Shown here: positions 8,619 through 15,950 of the stretch, piece by piece
Position numbering within the stretch: the first letter of the stretch is position 1
Layout of the letters: every line of letters starts with the position of its first letter
From: Sedimenticola hydrogenitrophicus
GTDB lineage: Bacteria > Pseudomonadota > Gammaproteobacteria > Chromatiales > Chromatiaceae
Direction: 5' to 3'
Assembly: GCF_025175675.1 (NCBI RefSeq)
Contig: NZ_JANIOA010000031.1
Coordinates: 1-50,080, forward strand
DNA length: 50,080 bases
Notes under the pieces: model-generated
What the model saw: only the letters and a program-made list of their open reading frames with translations
The model's database searches: none
What the model was told of the DNA's origin: nothing
Program-made: the position numbers and the translations under genes

Positions 8619-10757
8619 ATGAACCGCAAACGGATAGTGACGCTGATTGTGCTGGTGCTGGCAATCGGCCTGTTTTTTATTTTCGATCTCGGGCAGTACC
8701 TCAATCTCGACTATTTGAAATCGCAGCAGGCGGCGCTGCAGGAGTACCGCCAGGCCCATCCCCTGCTGACCGCGGCGGTCGCGTTTGTGATCTATGTGCT
8801 GGTGACGGCGCTCTCCCTGCCGGGCGCTACGGTGATGACCCTGGGGGTGGGGGCCATCTTCGGGTTGTTCTGGGGCACCGTGCTGGTCTCCTTCGCCTCC
8901 ACCCTGGGTGCGACCCTGGCGTTCCTCATCTCACGCTTCCTGTTGCGTGGCCTGGTGCAGAACCGCTTCGGCGACAAGTTGAAGGCGATCAATACGGGCA
9001 TCGAGAAGGACGGGGCCTTCTACCTGTTCGGCCTGCGCCTGGTGCCGCTGTTCCCCTTTTTCGTCATCAACCTGGCGATGGGGCTCACCACCCTTAAGAC
9101 CCTCACCTTCGCCAGGGTCAGCCAGCTGGGCATGCTGCTGGGCACCCTGGTCTATGTCAATGCCGGCACCCAGTTGGGCCAGCTCGAGTCGCTCTCCGGC
9201 ATTTTGTCACCGGGCCTGATCTCCTCTTTTGTCTTGCTGGGGCTGTTTCCCCTCATCGCCCACAAGACGCTCGATGCCCTCAAGGCACGCAAGGCGCTCA
9301 AGGCCTACCCGAAACCCGCCCGGTTTGACCGTAACCTGGTGGTCATCGGCGCCGGCTCCGGCGGACTGGTGTCGGCCTATATCGCGGCGGCGGTCAAGGC
9401 CAAGGTGACCCTGATTGAAAAGCATAAAATGGGCGGCGACTGCCTGAATACCGGCTGTGTCCCCTCCAAGGCACTGATCCGCTCGGCCCGTTTTCTGGCC
9501 CAGACGCGACGCGCGGCGGAGTTCGGGTTCATATCGGCCAGCGCGGAGTTCGATTTTTCGCAGATCATGGAGCGGGTGCGGCGGGTGATCGAAACGGTGG
9601 AGCCCCATGACTCGGTGGAGCGCTACAGCGGATTGGGTGTGGAGGTGATCGAGGGGGAGGCGATGATCCGCTCCCCTTATGAGGTCGAGGTGAACGGACA
9701 GACCCTGACCACGCGGAATATTATCGTCGCCACCGGGGCACGCCCGTTTGTGCCACCGATCCCCGGTCTGGAGCGGATTGATTATCTCACCTCGGATAAC
9801 CTCTGGGAGTTGCGTGAACTGCCCGGCCGGTTGCTGGTGCTGGGGGGCGGTCCGATCGGCTGTGAACTGGCCCAGTGCTTTGCCCGTTTTGGTTCCCGAG
9901 TGACCATTGTGGAGATGGCGCCGCGGCTGTTAATCCGTGAGGATGAAGATGTGGCGGCGCGGGTGACGGCGCAATTCCAGGCGGAAGGGATCAATGTCCT
10001 GGCAGGCCATACCGCCAAATCGTTTGAAACCGTGGATGGCCAGGGGGTCCTGACGGCCGAGTACCGGGGCGAAGCCGTCCCGATCCCCTTCGACCGGGTG
10101 CTGGTGGCGGTGGGCCGACTGGCCAATACCAGCGGCTTCGGCCTGGAGGCATTGGGGGTGCGCATCAGCGCACGCCGCACGGTGGAGGCCAACGAGTTCC
10201 TGCAGACCAATTTCCCCAACATCTATGTCTGCGGTGATGTCACCGGACCCTATCAGTTCACCCACGTCGCGGCCCACCAGGCCTGGTATGCCGCGGTCAA
10301 CGCCCTGTTCGGCCTGTTTCGCAAGTTCAAGGTGGATTACTCGGTGATCCCCTTTGCCACCTTTACCGATCCGGAAGTGGCGCGGGTGGGGCTGAATGAG
10401 CTGGAGGCAAAAGAGCAGGGGGTCGCCTATGAGGTGACCAGCTACGGCCTGGATGACCTGGACCGGGCCATTGCCGATGGCGAGGCGCACGGTTTCGTCA
10501 AGGTGCTGACCGTACCGGGCAAGGACCGGATTCTGGGTGCCACTATCGTCGGGGAACACGCCGGCGACCTGATCGCCGAGTTTGTTACCGCCATGCGCTA
10601 CCGTCTGGGACTGAACAAGATCCTCGGCACCATCCACATCTATCCCACCTGGACCGAGGCCAACAAATACGCCGCCGGCAACTGGAAGCGGGCCCATGCC
10701 CCGGAGCGGGTGCTGCGTTGGGTCGAACGATTCCACGCCTGGCGGCGCGGAGAGTGA
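8619..10757 (+). CDS. Membrane VTT-domain / FAD pyridine nucleotide-disulfide oxidoreductase fusion
   Basis: This 712-aa fusion has an N-terminal TVP38/TMEM64 (VTT, DedA-like) membrane domain of about 225 residues. A first transmembrane helix is near residues 5-23, and GATVMTLGVGAIFGLFWG and FFVINLAMGL are visible. The rest is a complete mercuric-reductase/lipoamide-dehydrogenase-like flavoprotein: FAD site VVIGAGSGGLVSAY, redox-active disulfide CLNTGC, NAD(P)-site LVLGGGPIGCELAQCF, second FAD contact YVCGDV, and a dimerisation domain with TFTDPEVARVG and IYPTWTEANKYA. No N-terminal heavy-metal domain or C-terminal Cys pair of true MerA is seen. It probably moves electrons from NAD(P)H to a disulfide or quinone-like acceptor at the inner membrane; the substrate is unknown. 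The ATG at 8619 has an ideal AGGGGAG 5 nt upstream. Confidence 0.92.
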   Translation: MNRKRIVTLIVLVLAIGLFFIFDLGQYLNLDYLKSQQAALQEYRQAHPLLTAAVAFVIYVLVTALSLPGATVMTLGVGAIFGLFWGTVLVSFASTLGATLAFLISRFLLRGLVQNRFGDKLKAINTGIEKDGAFYLFGLRLVPLFPFFVINLAMGLTTLKTLTFARVSQLGMLLGTLVYVNAGTQLGQLESLSGILSPGLISSFVLLGLFPLIAHKTLDALKARKALKAYPKPARFDRNLVVIGAGSGGLVSAYIAAAVKAKVTLIEKHKMGGDCLNTGCVPSKALIRSARFLAQTRRAAEFGFISASAEFDFSQIMERVRRVIETVEPHDSVERYSGLGVEVIEGEAMIRSPYEVEVNGQTLTTRNIIVATGARPFVPPIPGLERIDYLTSDNLWELRELPGRLLVLGGGPIGCELAQCFARFGSRVTIVEMAPRLLIREDEDVAARVTAQFQAEGINVLAGHTAKSFETVDGQGVLTAEYRGEAVPIPFDRVLVAVGRLANTSGFGLEALGVRISARRTVEANEFLQTNFPNIYVCGDVTGPYQFTHVAAHQAWYAAVNALFGLFRKFKVDYSVIPFATFTDPEVARVGLNELEAKEQGVAYEVTSYGLDDLDRAIADGEAHGFVKVLTVPGKDRILGATIVGEHAGDLIAEFVTAMRYRLGLNKILGTIHIYPTWTEANKYAAGNWKRAHAPERVLRWVERFHAWRRGE

Positions 10758-10791
10758 GTGGGGGCAAAGCCGCTACCGGCCATCCCTGGAC

Positions 10792-10997
10792 GTACCTACT
10801 CAGGGGGGGATTGGCCTACCTTGTTGGCCGATCTTGATGGCGCCTCGAATCCGGCCCCTTTTTCAGATTAAAGCCTGCCCTTGTTTGAGCGAAGCGAGTT
10901 TGGGCAGGCGCTGAAAAGGGGGCCGGATTCGGGAAACAAGCCATCGTGTGAGGCCGGCAAGGCAGGCCAATCACTTACAGACCGCGTGAGTAGTTAC
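10792..10997. repeat. Family A long element (reverse internal orientation)
   Basis: It starts GTACCTACTCA and ends GTGAGTAGTTAC, with the nested blocks GATTGGCCTACCTTG, CCTCGAATCCGG, CAAGCC and GGCCGGATTCG in the opposite internal order to the copies at 3385 and 35663. It begins 34 bp after the stop of the oxidoreductase fusion. Confidence 0.8.
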
Positions 10998-11005
10998 CCC
11001 TGGAC

Positions 11006-11045
11006 AAAACAAAGGGTTGACAGTTTCCTGTCAACCCTTTGTTTT
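11006..11045 (-). terminator. Rho-independent terminator of tRNA-Glu
   Basis: A perfect 18-bp stem (AAAACAAAGGGTTGACAG, loop TTTC, then its exact complement). On the minus strand the 3' arm ends CCCTTTGTTTT. It begins 10 nt past the tRNA CCA end and may also serve transcripts arriving on the plus strand. Confidence 0.85.
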
Positions 11046-11055
11046 CTCACGTATT

Positions 11056-11131
11056 TGGTACTCCCTAGGGGACTCGAACCCCTGTTGCCGCCGTGAGAGG
11101 GCGGAGTCCTAGGCCACTAGACGAAGGGAGC
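11056..11131 (-). tRNA. tRNA-Glu (anticodon CTC)
   Basis: The 76-nt gene has a 7-bp acceptor stem (GCTCCCT with AGGGAGT, including a G-U first pair), a D-arm reading TCGTCTAGTGGCC, an anticodon stem CCGCC/GGCGG with loop CTCTCAC (anticodon CTC), and a T-arm with GGGGTTCGAGTCCCC. The 3' CCA is encoded. A strong terminator follows at 11006-11045 and a TATAAT/TTGAGC promoter precedes it. Confidence 0.96.
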
Positions 11132-11151
11132 AGTGCACTCGGGCGTGGCGT

Positions 11152-11179
11152 ATTATACCCACAGTTTGTTTTGGCTCAA
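11152..11179 (-). promoter_or_regulatory. Sigma-70 promoter of tRNA-Glu
   Basis: On the minus strand TTGAGC (11174-11179) and TATAAT (11152-11157) are separated by 16 bp, about 20 nt before the tRNA 5' end. The region between the -10 and the tRNA is GC-rich, like the discriminators of growth-rate-controlled stable RNA promoters. Confidence 0.65.
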
Positions 11180-11264
11180 GCCGTAATGACCATTTTTTTT
11201 AGTTGCGTGATTCTGTACACTCTGGGCGCCGCAATCTTTTTGAAGTGCATAAGGAATATTTAAC

Positions 11265-12569
11265 ATAGCTACCCTGCAAATCATTCCCCGCCCCGAACAC
11301 AACATCTCCAGGGCGAATATCAGCGAACATGCCACCAAGGTGCTCTATCGCCTGAAGGCGGCCGGCTTTCAATCCTATCTGGTCGGCGGTGGCGTGCGTG
11401 ATCTGCTGCTGGGCCGTGAGCCCAAGGATTTCGACGTGGCTACCGATGCCACGCCGGAACAGGTCAAGGAGGTGTTTCGCAACTGCCGCCTGATCGGGCG
11501 CCGGTTCCGCCTCGCCCATGTTCACTTCGGCCGCGAGATCATCGAAGTCGCCACTTTCCGCAGCATGCAGGACGCCGCCGAACCGGGAGACCGGGAGACC
11601 GAAAACGGGATGCTGGTGCGGGACAACATCTACGGCACCATCGAAGAGGACGCCGTGCGGCGTGATTTCACCATCAATGCCCTCTATTACAATATAGAAG
11701 ACTTCTCGGTGGTGGATTATGCCGGTGGCATTGAGGATTTGCGCGCGGGTGTGCTGCGGCTCCTGGGTGACCCCGAGACCCGCTACCGCGAGGATCCGGT
11801 GCGCATGCTGCGGGCCGTGCGGTTTGCCGCCAAGCTTGGGTTCATCATCAATCCGGCCTGTGAAAGGCCCCTGCTTGAACTGGGATCGCTGCTCCAGAGT
11901 GTGCCGGCGGCACGCCTGTTTGAGGAGGTGCTGAAGCTGTTCATGGCGGGCGTTGCGCTGCACAGCTTTGAAAAGCTGCGCCACTACGGGCTGTTTGGTG
12001 AGCTGTTCCCGGAGACCGAAGAGTGTCTGGCCCATGAGGATCATGAGTTTCCCATCACCTTTGTCACCCGGGGGATGCAGAATACCGACAGCCGGATCCG
12101 CGAGGGCAAGCCGGTAACCCCCGCCTTCCTGTTCGCGGTGCTACTGTGGGAGCCGGTGCGGCAGCTGGCGGAACACCTCCAGGAGGCCGGCGAGGCACCC
12201 CTGCCGGCGATCCAGCAGGCGGGCAATGATGTCCTCATGACCCAACTGGAGCGGGTGTCGATACCCAAACGGTTCAGTATCCCGATGCGGGAGATCTGGA
12301 ACCTGCAGCACCGTTTCGAACAACGCGCGGGCAAGCGCCCCCATCGCCTGCTGACCCATCCCCGTTTTCGCGCCGCCTATGATTTTCTCCTGTTGCGTGC
12401 GGAAGCGGGCGAGGTCGATCAGGAGCTGGCAGACTGGTGGACCGCTTTCCAGGAGCAGGATGGCGAGGAGCGCAACCAGATGGTGCGCCAGGCGAACGGC
12501 AGTGGTGAGAAACCCCAGCGGCGCCGGCGCAGACGCAGACGCCCCTCCAAGCCGGCCGGCCAGGGCTAG
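11265..12569 (+). CDS. pcnB: Poly(A) polymerase I, apparently with a rare start codon
   Basis: PcnB adds poly(A) tails to RNA 3' ends and so promotes RNA decay. The nucleotidyltransferase signature LVGGGVRDLLLGREPKDFDV, RRFRLAHVHFG and RRDFTINALYY are intact, and the C-terminus is the Arg/Lys-rich tail expected of PcnB (RRRRRRRRPSK). Homology to E. coli PcnB begins well upstream of the first ordinary start codon: the frame reads IIPRPEHNISRANISEHATKV before the GTG at 11340. The frame opens at 11253 and contains no ATG, GTG or TTG before 11340. The AAGGA at 11251-11255 is well spaced from the ATA at 11265; CTG 11274, ATC 11280 and ATT 11283 are alternatives. E. coli pcnB is known to start at AUU. 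Product confidence is high; the exact start is uncertain. Confidence 0.9.
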   Translation: MATLQIIPRPEHNISRANISEHATKVLYRLKAAGFQSYLVGGGVRDLLLGREPKDFDVATDATPEQVKEVFRNCRLIGRRFRLAHVHFGREIIEVATFRSMQDAAEPGDRETENGMLVRDNIYGTIEEDAVRRDFTINALYYNIEDFSVVDYAGGIEDLRAGVLRLLGDPETRYREDPVRMLRAVRFAAKLGFIINPACERPLLELGSLLQSVPAARLFEEVLKLFMAGVALHSFEKLRHYGLFGELFPETEECLAHEDHEFPITFVTRGMQNTDSRIREGKPVTPAFLFAVLLWEPVRQLAEHLQEAGEAPLPAIQQAGNDVLMTQLERVSIPKRFSIPMREIWNLQHRFEQRAGKRPHRLLTHPRFRAAYDFLLLRAEAGEVDQELADWWTAFQEQDGEERNQMVRQANGSGEKPQRRRRRRRRPSKPAGQG

Positions 12570-12605
12570 CCCCGGACTATCCTCCCGGGACGATTCAGAG
12601 CAACG

Positions 12606-13109
12606 ATGCAGGCGCATGCCGACAAACTCGTGATCAAGGCCTACATCGGGCTGGGCAGTAACCTGGCGGAACCGGTGGAGCAGATTCGAAAAGCCTGCGC
12701 GGCGCTGAAGCAGCTGCCGGAAAGCGTACTGCGGCAATGCTCCAGCCTCTATCTCAGTCCGCCCTTGGGACCGGCCGATCAGCCCGACTATATCAATGCC
12801 GTGGCGGCCCTCGATACCAGGCTCGCACCCCATCATTTGCTGGCCGAACTGCAGCGCATCGAGCAGGCCCAGGGGCGTACCCGCGGGGTGCGCTGGGGTG
12901 CCCGTACACTGGATCTGGATCTGCTGGTTTATGGCGACCTGATCATTAGCGACGCGGCGCTGAGCGTGCCCCATCCCGGTTTGCCTGAACGGGCGTTCGT
13001 ACTCTATCCACTGCAGGAGATTGCGCCCATGCTGGAGCTACCGGGGCTGGGTCCACTGGCGACACTGGTGGCCAATTGCCCGCAGGATGGTCTGAAACGT
13101 TATGCCTGA
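12606..13109 (+). CDS. folK: 2-amino-4-hydroxy-6-hydroxymethyldihydropteridine pyrophosphokinase
   Basis: This 167-aa cytoplasmic enzyme transfers pyrophosphate from ATP to 6-hydroxymethyl-7,8-dihydropterin in folate synthesis. Conserved segments include AYIGLGSNL, SSLYLSPPLGPADQPDYINAVAAL, RWGARTLDLDLLVYG and PHPGLPERAFVLYPL. It starts 36 bp after pcnB, the same pcnB-folK order as in E. coli, and its 3' end overlaps the deoxynucleoside kinase start by 8 bp. A later GTG at 12630 is possible, but the ATG at 12606 gives the more usual spacing. Confidence 0.96.
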   Translation: MQAHADKLVIKAYIGLGSNLAEPVEQIRKACAALKQLPESVLRQCSSLYLSPPLGPADQPDYINAVAALDTRLAPHHLLAELQRIEQAQGRTRGVRWGARTLDLDLLVYGDLIISDAALSVPHPGLPERAFVLYPLQEIAPMLELPGLGPLATLVANCPQDGLKRYA

Positions 13110-13761
13110 CACAGCCGCCACACCACCTGGCTACATCGTGGTGGAGGGACCCATCGGTGTCGGCAAGACCAGTCTGGTGAAGCGTCTGGCGCAGAGCTTT
13201 GCAGCCGAAACCCTGCTGGAAGCGGTGGAGGAGAACCCGTTCCTGGAGCGTTTCTACAACGATGGCAGGGAAGCCGCCTTTCCGACCCAGCTGTTTTTCC
13301 TGTTTCAGCGCAGCCGGCAACTGACCGGGTTGCGTCAGCAGGACCTGTTCCGGCGCGCCCTGGTGGCGGACTATATGCTGGAAAAAGACCGGCTGTTTGC
13401 CGCAATCAACCTGGATGCGCAGGAACTGGACCTGTATGAACAGGTTTACGAGCGACTCTCGATGGAGGCGCCCGCGCCGGATCTGGTGGTCTATCTCCAG
13501 GCGCCGGTCGAGGTGCTGCTGGCGCGGATTCAGAAGCGTGGCCGCCCCCAGGAGCGGCGCATGGAGGCCGCTTACCTGAAGCGGCTGAGCGACGCCTACA
13601 CCGATTTCTTCTACCATTATGATAAGTCCCCCTTGTTGATTATTAATGCGGCCGAGATCAATCCCATCGAACGGGAGCGCGATTATCAGATGCTGCTGCA
13701 ACGGATCTGCAGCGTGCGCAGCGGTAAACATTATTTCAATCCGGCACCACTCTTGTTGTAA
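13102..13761 (+). CDS. Deoxynucleoside kinase family protein
   Basis: This 219-aa protein belongs to the deoxyadenosine/deoxyguanosine kinase family (dNK), which phosphorylates deoxynucleosides in salvage. It has the P-loop GPIGVGKTS (residues about 16-24), the family's EENPFLERFYND segment, the DR pair in EKDRLF, and a lid with QKRGRPQERRM. The conserved C-terminal NPIERERDYQMLLQRI is also seen. It overlaps folK by 8 bp, so translation is probably coupled, which places it in a pcnB-folK-dNK-panBC housekeeping group. Which nucleoside it prefers cannot be read from sequence. Confidence 0.9.
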   Translation: MPDTAATPPGYIVVEGPIGVGKTSLVKRLAQSFAAETLLEAVEENPFLERFYNDGREAAFPTQLFFLFQRSRQLTGLRQQDLFRRALVADYMLEKDRLFAAINLDAQELDLYEQVYERLSMEAPAPDLVVYLQAPVEVLLARIQKRGRPQERRMEAAYLKRLSDAYTDFFYHYDKSPLLIINAAEINPIERERDYQMLLQRICSVRSGKHYFNPAPLLL

Positions 13762-13795
13762 TATTGCGCTGCACAATGCGGGTTATCCGATTCCT

Positions 13796-13856
13796 GGGAG
13801 CCTGTCGGGCTTGACCGCGGTGGATAAGCGTTAAGTCCGACAGACTCCTGGCAACA
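13796..13856. repeat. Inverted repeat between dNK and panB
   Basis: CTGTCGGGCTT and AAGTCCGACAG form an imperfect stem around a loop of about 20 nt. It lies in the 126-bp gap before panB and may slow or terminate transcripts. No U-run follows. Confidence 0.5.
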
Positions 13857-13887
13857 GTGGAAAGAGAGAAAACGGGGTAAAAAAATC

Positions 13888-14685
13888 ATGTCCCATGTGA
13901 CAACCGCAACACTGATACAGATGAAACAACAGCATGAAAAGATTGCTGTTTTGACCAGTTACGATGCCAGCTTCACCAGCCTGATCGAAGACGCAGGCGT
14001 GGAGGTGATCCTGGTCGGTGATTCGCTCGGGATGGTGATTCAGGGGCAGGAGAGCACGCTGCCGGTGGATGTGGAGGAGATGGTCTATCACACCCAGTGC
14101 GTGGCCCGCGGCCGCCGCAAGGCGCTGTTGATCGCCGATATGCCGTTCATGAGCTACAGCTCGGCCGAGCAGGCATTGGGGACCGCCGGACGGCTGATGA
14201 AGGATGGCGGTGCCCACATGGTCAAGCTGGAAGGCGGCGCCACCCAACTGGAGACGGTGCGGCAGCTGACCGCCAACGGCATTCCGGTCTGCGCCCATCT
14301 GGGCCTGTTGCCCCAGTCGGTGCATAAACTGGGCGGTTACCGGGTGCAGGGACGGGACGACGAGTCCGCACAGATCATGAAAGAGGATGCCCTGGCGCTG
14401 GAGGCGGCCGGTGCCCAGATGCTGGTGCTGGAGTGTGTCCCCAGCGGCCTGGCGCGCGAGATCAGCGAAGCGCTGGTGATCCCGGTGATCGGTATCGGTG
14501 CCGGTCCGGACTGCGATGGTCAGGTGCTGGTGGTGTATGACATGCTCGGTATCACCCCGCGTCAGGCGCCCCGTTTCGTGAAGAATTTCCTGCAGGATGC
14601 GCACTCGATCGCCGAGGCGATCGGTGGTTATGTCAAGGCGGTCAAGGACGGTAGCTTCCCCGGTGAGGAGCACAGCTTTAAATGA
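13888..14685 (+). CDS. panB: 3-methyl-2-oxobutanoate hydroxymethyltransferase
   Basis: This 265-aa enzyme converts 2-oxoisovalerate and 5,10-methylene-THF to ketopantoate, the first committed step of pantothenate and coenzyme A synthesis. The (beta/alpha)8 signature residues are clear: LTSYDASFTSLIEDAGVEVILVGDSLGMV, LIADMPFMSY, GGAHMVKLEGG, PVCAHLGLLPQSVHKLGGY, LECVPSGLA and VIGIGAGPDCDGQVLV. The length is typical. Its stop is separated from panC only by a family-A short element, so panB and panC should be one transcript. Confidence 0.97.
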   Translation: MSHVTTATLIQMKQQHEKIAVLTSYDASFTSLIEDAGVEVILVGDSLGMVIQGQESTLPVDVEEMVYHTQCVARGRRKALLIADMPFMSYSSAEQALGTAGRLMKDGGAHMVKLEGGATQLETVRQLTANGIPVCAHLGLLPQSVHKLGGYRVQGRDDESAQIMKEDALALEAAGAQMLVLECVPSGLAREISEALVIPVIGIGAGPDCDGQVLVVYDMLGITPRQAPRFVKNFLQDAHSIAEAIGGYVKAVKDGSFPGEEHSFK

Positions 14686-14687
14686 TT

Positions 14688-14795
14688 GTAACTACGCATG
14701 GGGTGATTGGTCTGCCTCGCCGGCCTCACATGATGGCTGGATCAAGATCGGCCAACAAGGCAGACCAATCACTCACCGACCGGGAGAGTAGTTCC
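14688..14795. repeat. Family A short element filling the panB-panC gap
   Basis: This about 108-bp copy starts GTAACTACGCA two bases after the panB stop and ends GAGAGTAGTTCC two bases before the panC ATG. The large inner palindrome of the long copies is absent; the arms TGATTGGTCTGCCT and AGGCAGACCAATCA remain and pair exactly, keeping compensating changes. Its right end reads GACCGGGAGAGTAGTTCC, so it provides the GGGAGAG that can serve as the panC Shine-Dalgarno. Confidence 0.85.
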
Positions 14796-14797
14796 AA

Positions 14798-15649
14798 ATG
14801 ATTACCGTCGAAACCGTTGCCGATCTGCGTCATACCATCGCCCGTTGGCGGGCGGCCGGCGAACGGGTGGCGCTGGTGCCCACCATGGGCAACCTGCATG
14901 AAGGTCATCTGGATCTGGTAAGGAAGGCGCGCTCGCTGGCGGATCGGGTGGTGGTCTCCATCTTCGTCAATCCGTTGCAGTTTGGCGAAGGCGAGGATTT
15001 CGCCGCTTATCCGCGTACCCTGCTCGATGACTCCGACAAGCTCAGCGCGGTGGCCGCCGACCTGCTGTTCACCCCGCCGGTGGACGAGGTGTACAGACGA
15101 CCCCGGTCGGAGCAGACCCGGATCGAGGTTCCAGGTTTGTCCGGTCAGTTCTGCGGTGCCTCGCGTCCGGGACACTTTGTCGGTGTCGCCACCGTGGTCT
15201 GCAAGTTGTTCAACATGGTCCAGCCCGACCTGGCACTGTTCGGCGAAAAGGATTACCAGCAGTTGCTGGTGATCCGCCGGATGGTCGAGGACCTGGCGAT
15301 CCCGGTGACCATCCATGGCCTGCCGACGGTGCGCGAGGTGGACGGCCTGGCGCGCAGCTCCCGGAACGGTTACCTGAGCGACGCGGAGCGCACTATTGCC
15401 CCCGTGCTCTACCGGCAACTGCAACAGACCGTGGCCGACATCAAACAGCGCAAGCACGATTTAGCCGCGCTGGAACGCCAGGCGCTGAGCCGGCTGGAGG
15501 CGGAAGGCTTCACGCCCGACTACTATGCCATTCGCCGCGCCGCCGATCTGGCCGAACCCGGTCCCGACGACAAATCCCTGGTGATCCTGGCGGCGGCCTA
15601 TCTGGGCAAGGCACGGCTGATCGACAATATCCAGTTGGACCTCGAATAA
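14798..15649 (+). CDS. panC: Pantothenate synthetase (pantoate--beta-alanine ligase)
   Basis: This 283-aa ATP-dependent ligase joins pantoate and beta-alanine through a pantoyl-adenylate. The HIGH-like motif is in VPTMGNLHEGHLDLV. VVSIFVNPLQFGEGEDF, RPGHFVGVATVVCKLFN, FGEKDYQQL and REVDGLARSSRNGYLS are the expected active-site segments. The ATG at 14798 has only the GGGAGAG contributed by the upstream repeat as ribosome binding site (spacing about 9 nt). It is in an operon with panB. Confidence 0.97.
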   Translation: MITVETVADLRHTIARWRAAGERVALVPTMGNLHEGHLDLVRKARSLADRVVVSIFVNPLQFGEGEDFAAYPRTLLDDSDKLSAVAADLLFTPPVDEVYRRPRSEQTRIEVPGLSGQFCGASRPGHFVGVATVVCKLFNMVQPDLALFGEKDYQQLLVIRRMVEDLAIPVTIHGLPTVREVDGLARSSRNGYLSDAERTIAPVLYRQLQQTVADIKQRKHDLAALERQALSRLEAEGFTPDYYAIRRAADLAEPGPDDKSLVILAAAYLGKARLIDNIQLDLE

Positions 15650-15730
15650 AAGGCACTGACTTAAGCCCAGATGTAGATACCACCTCTCCCTTACCTCCGC
15701 CAATGGCCACTAGGCCAACAGCGGAGTTTC

Positions 15731-15820
15731 GTAGGATGCGGTGAGTAAAACGAACCGCATCAAGGCGGTGGCCGTTTCCAGCGGGGCTTGGTGCGGTTCG
15801 CCGGCTCACCGGCAGCCTAC
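15731..15820. repeat. REP-like hairpin (TAGGATGC family)
   Basis: GTAGGATGCGGTGAG at the left and CTCACCGGCAGCCTAC at the right enclose a GAACCGCATC/GGTGCGGTTC inner pair. It lies between the convergent panC and gabD ends and may help bound both transcripts. Confidence 0.75.
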
Positions 15821-15917
15821 GTCAAGGTCAGGATGTAGATTGAGTGGGTTAGCGTTTTTTGTGTAACCCAACCGGCCTCCGCCGGGGTCGCGCGGTGCAT
15901 GGCTCAAACTGAATCGT

Positions 15918-15936
15918 CCCCCGGCAGCGCCGGGGG
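15918..15936. terminator. GC-rich hairpin between panC and gabD
   Basis: CCCCCGGC-AGC-GCCGGGGG is a perfect 8-bp stem about 15 bp past the gabD stop (minus strand). It lacks a U-run on the minus strand. A twin hairpin occurs at 3263-3281, so it may be repeat-derived. Confidence 0.45.
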
Positions 15937-15950
15937 ATTGGCTCGGTGTA

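Noticed and set aside
11340-12569. pcnB starting at GTG 11340
   Set aside because: Conserved PcnB residues lie in frame upstream of this codon, so it would cut off part of the homologous N-terminus.
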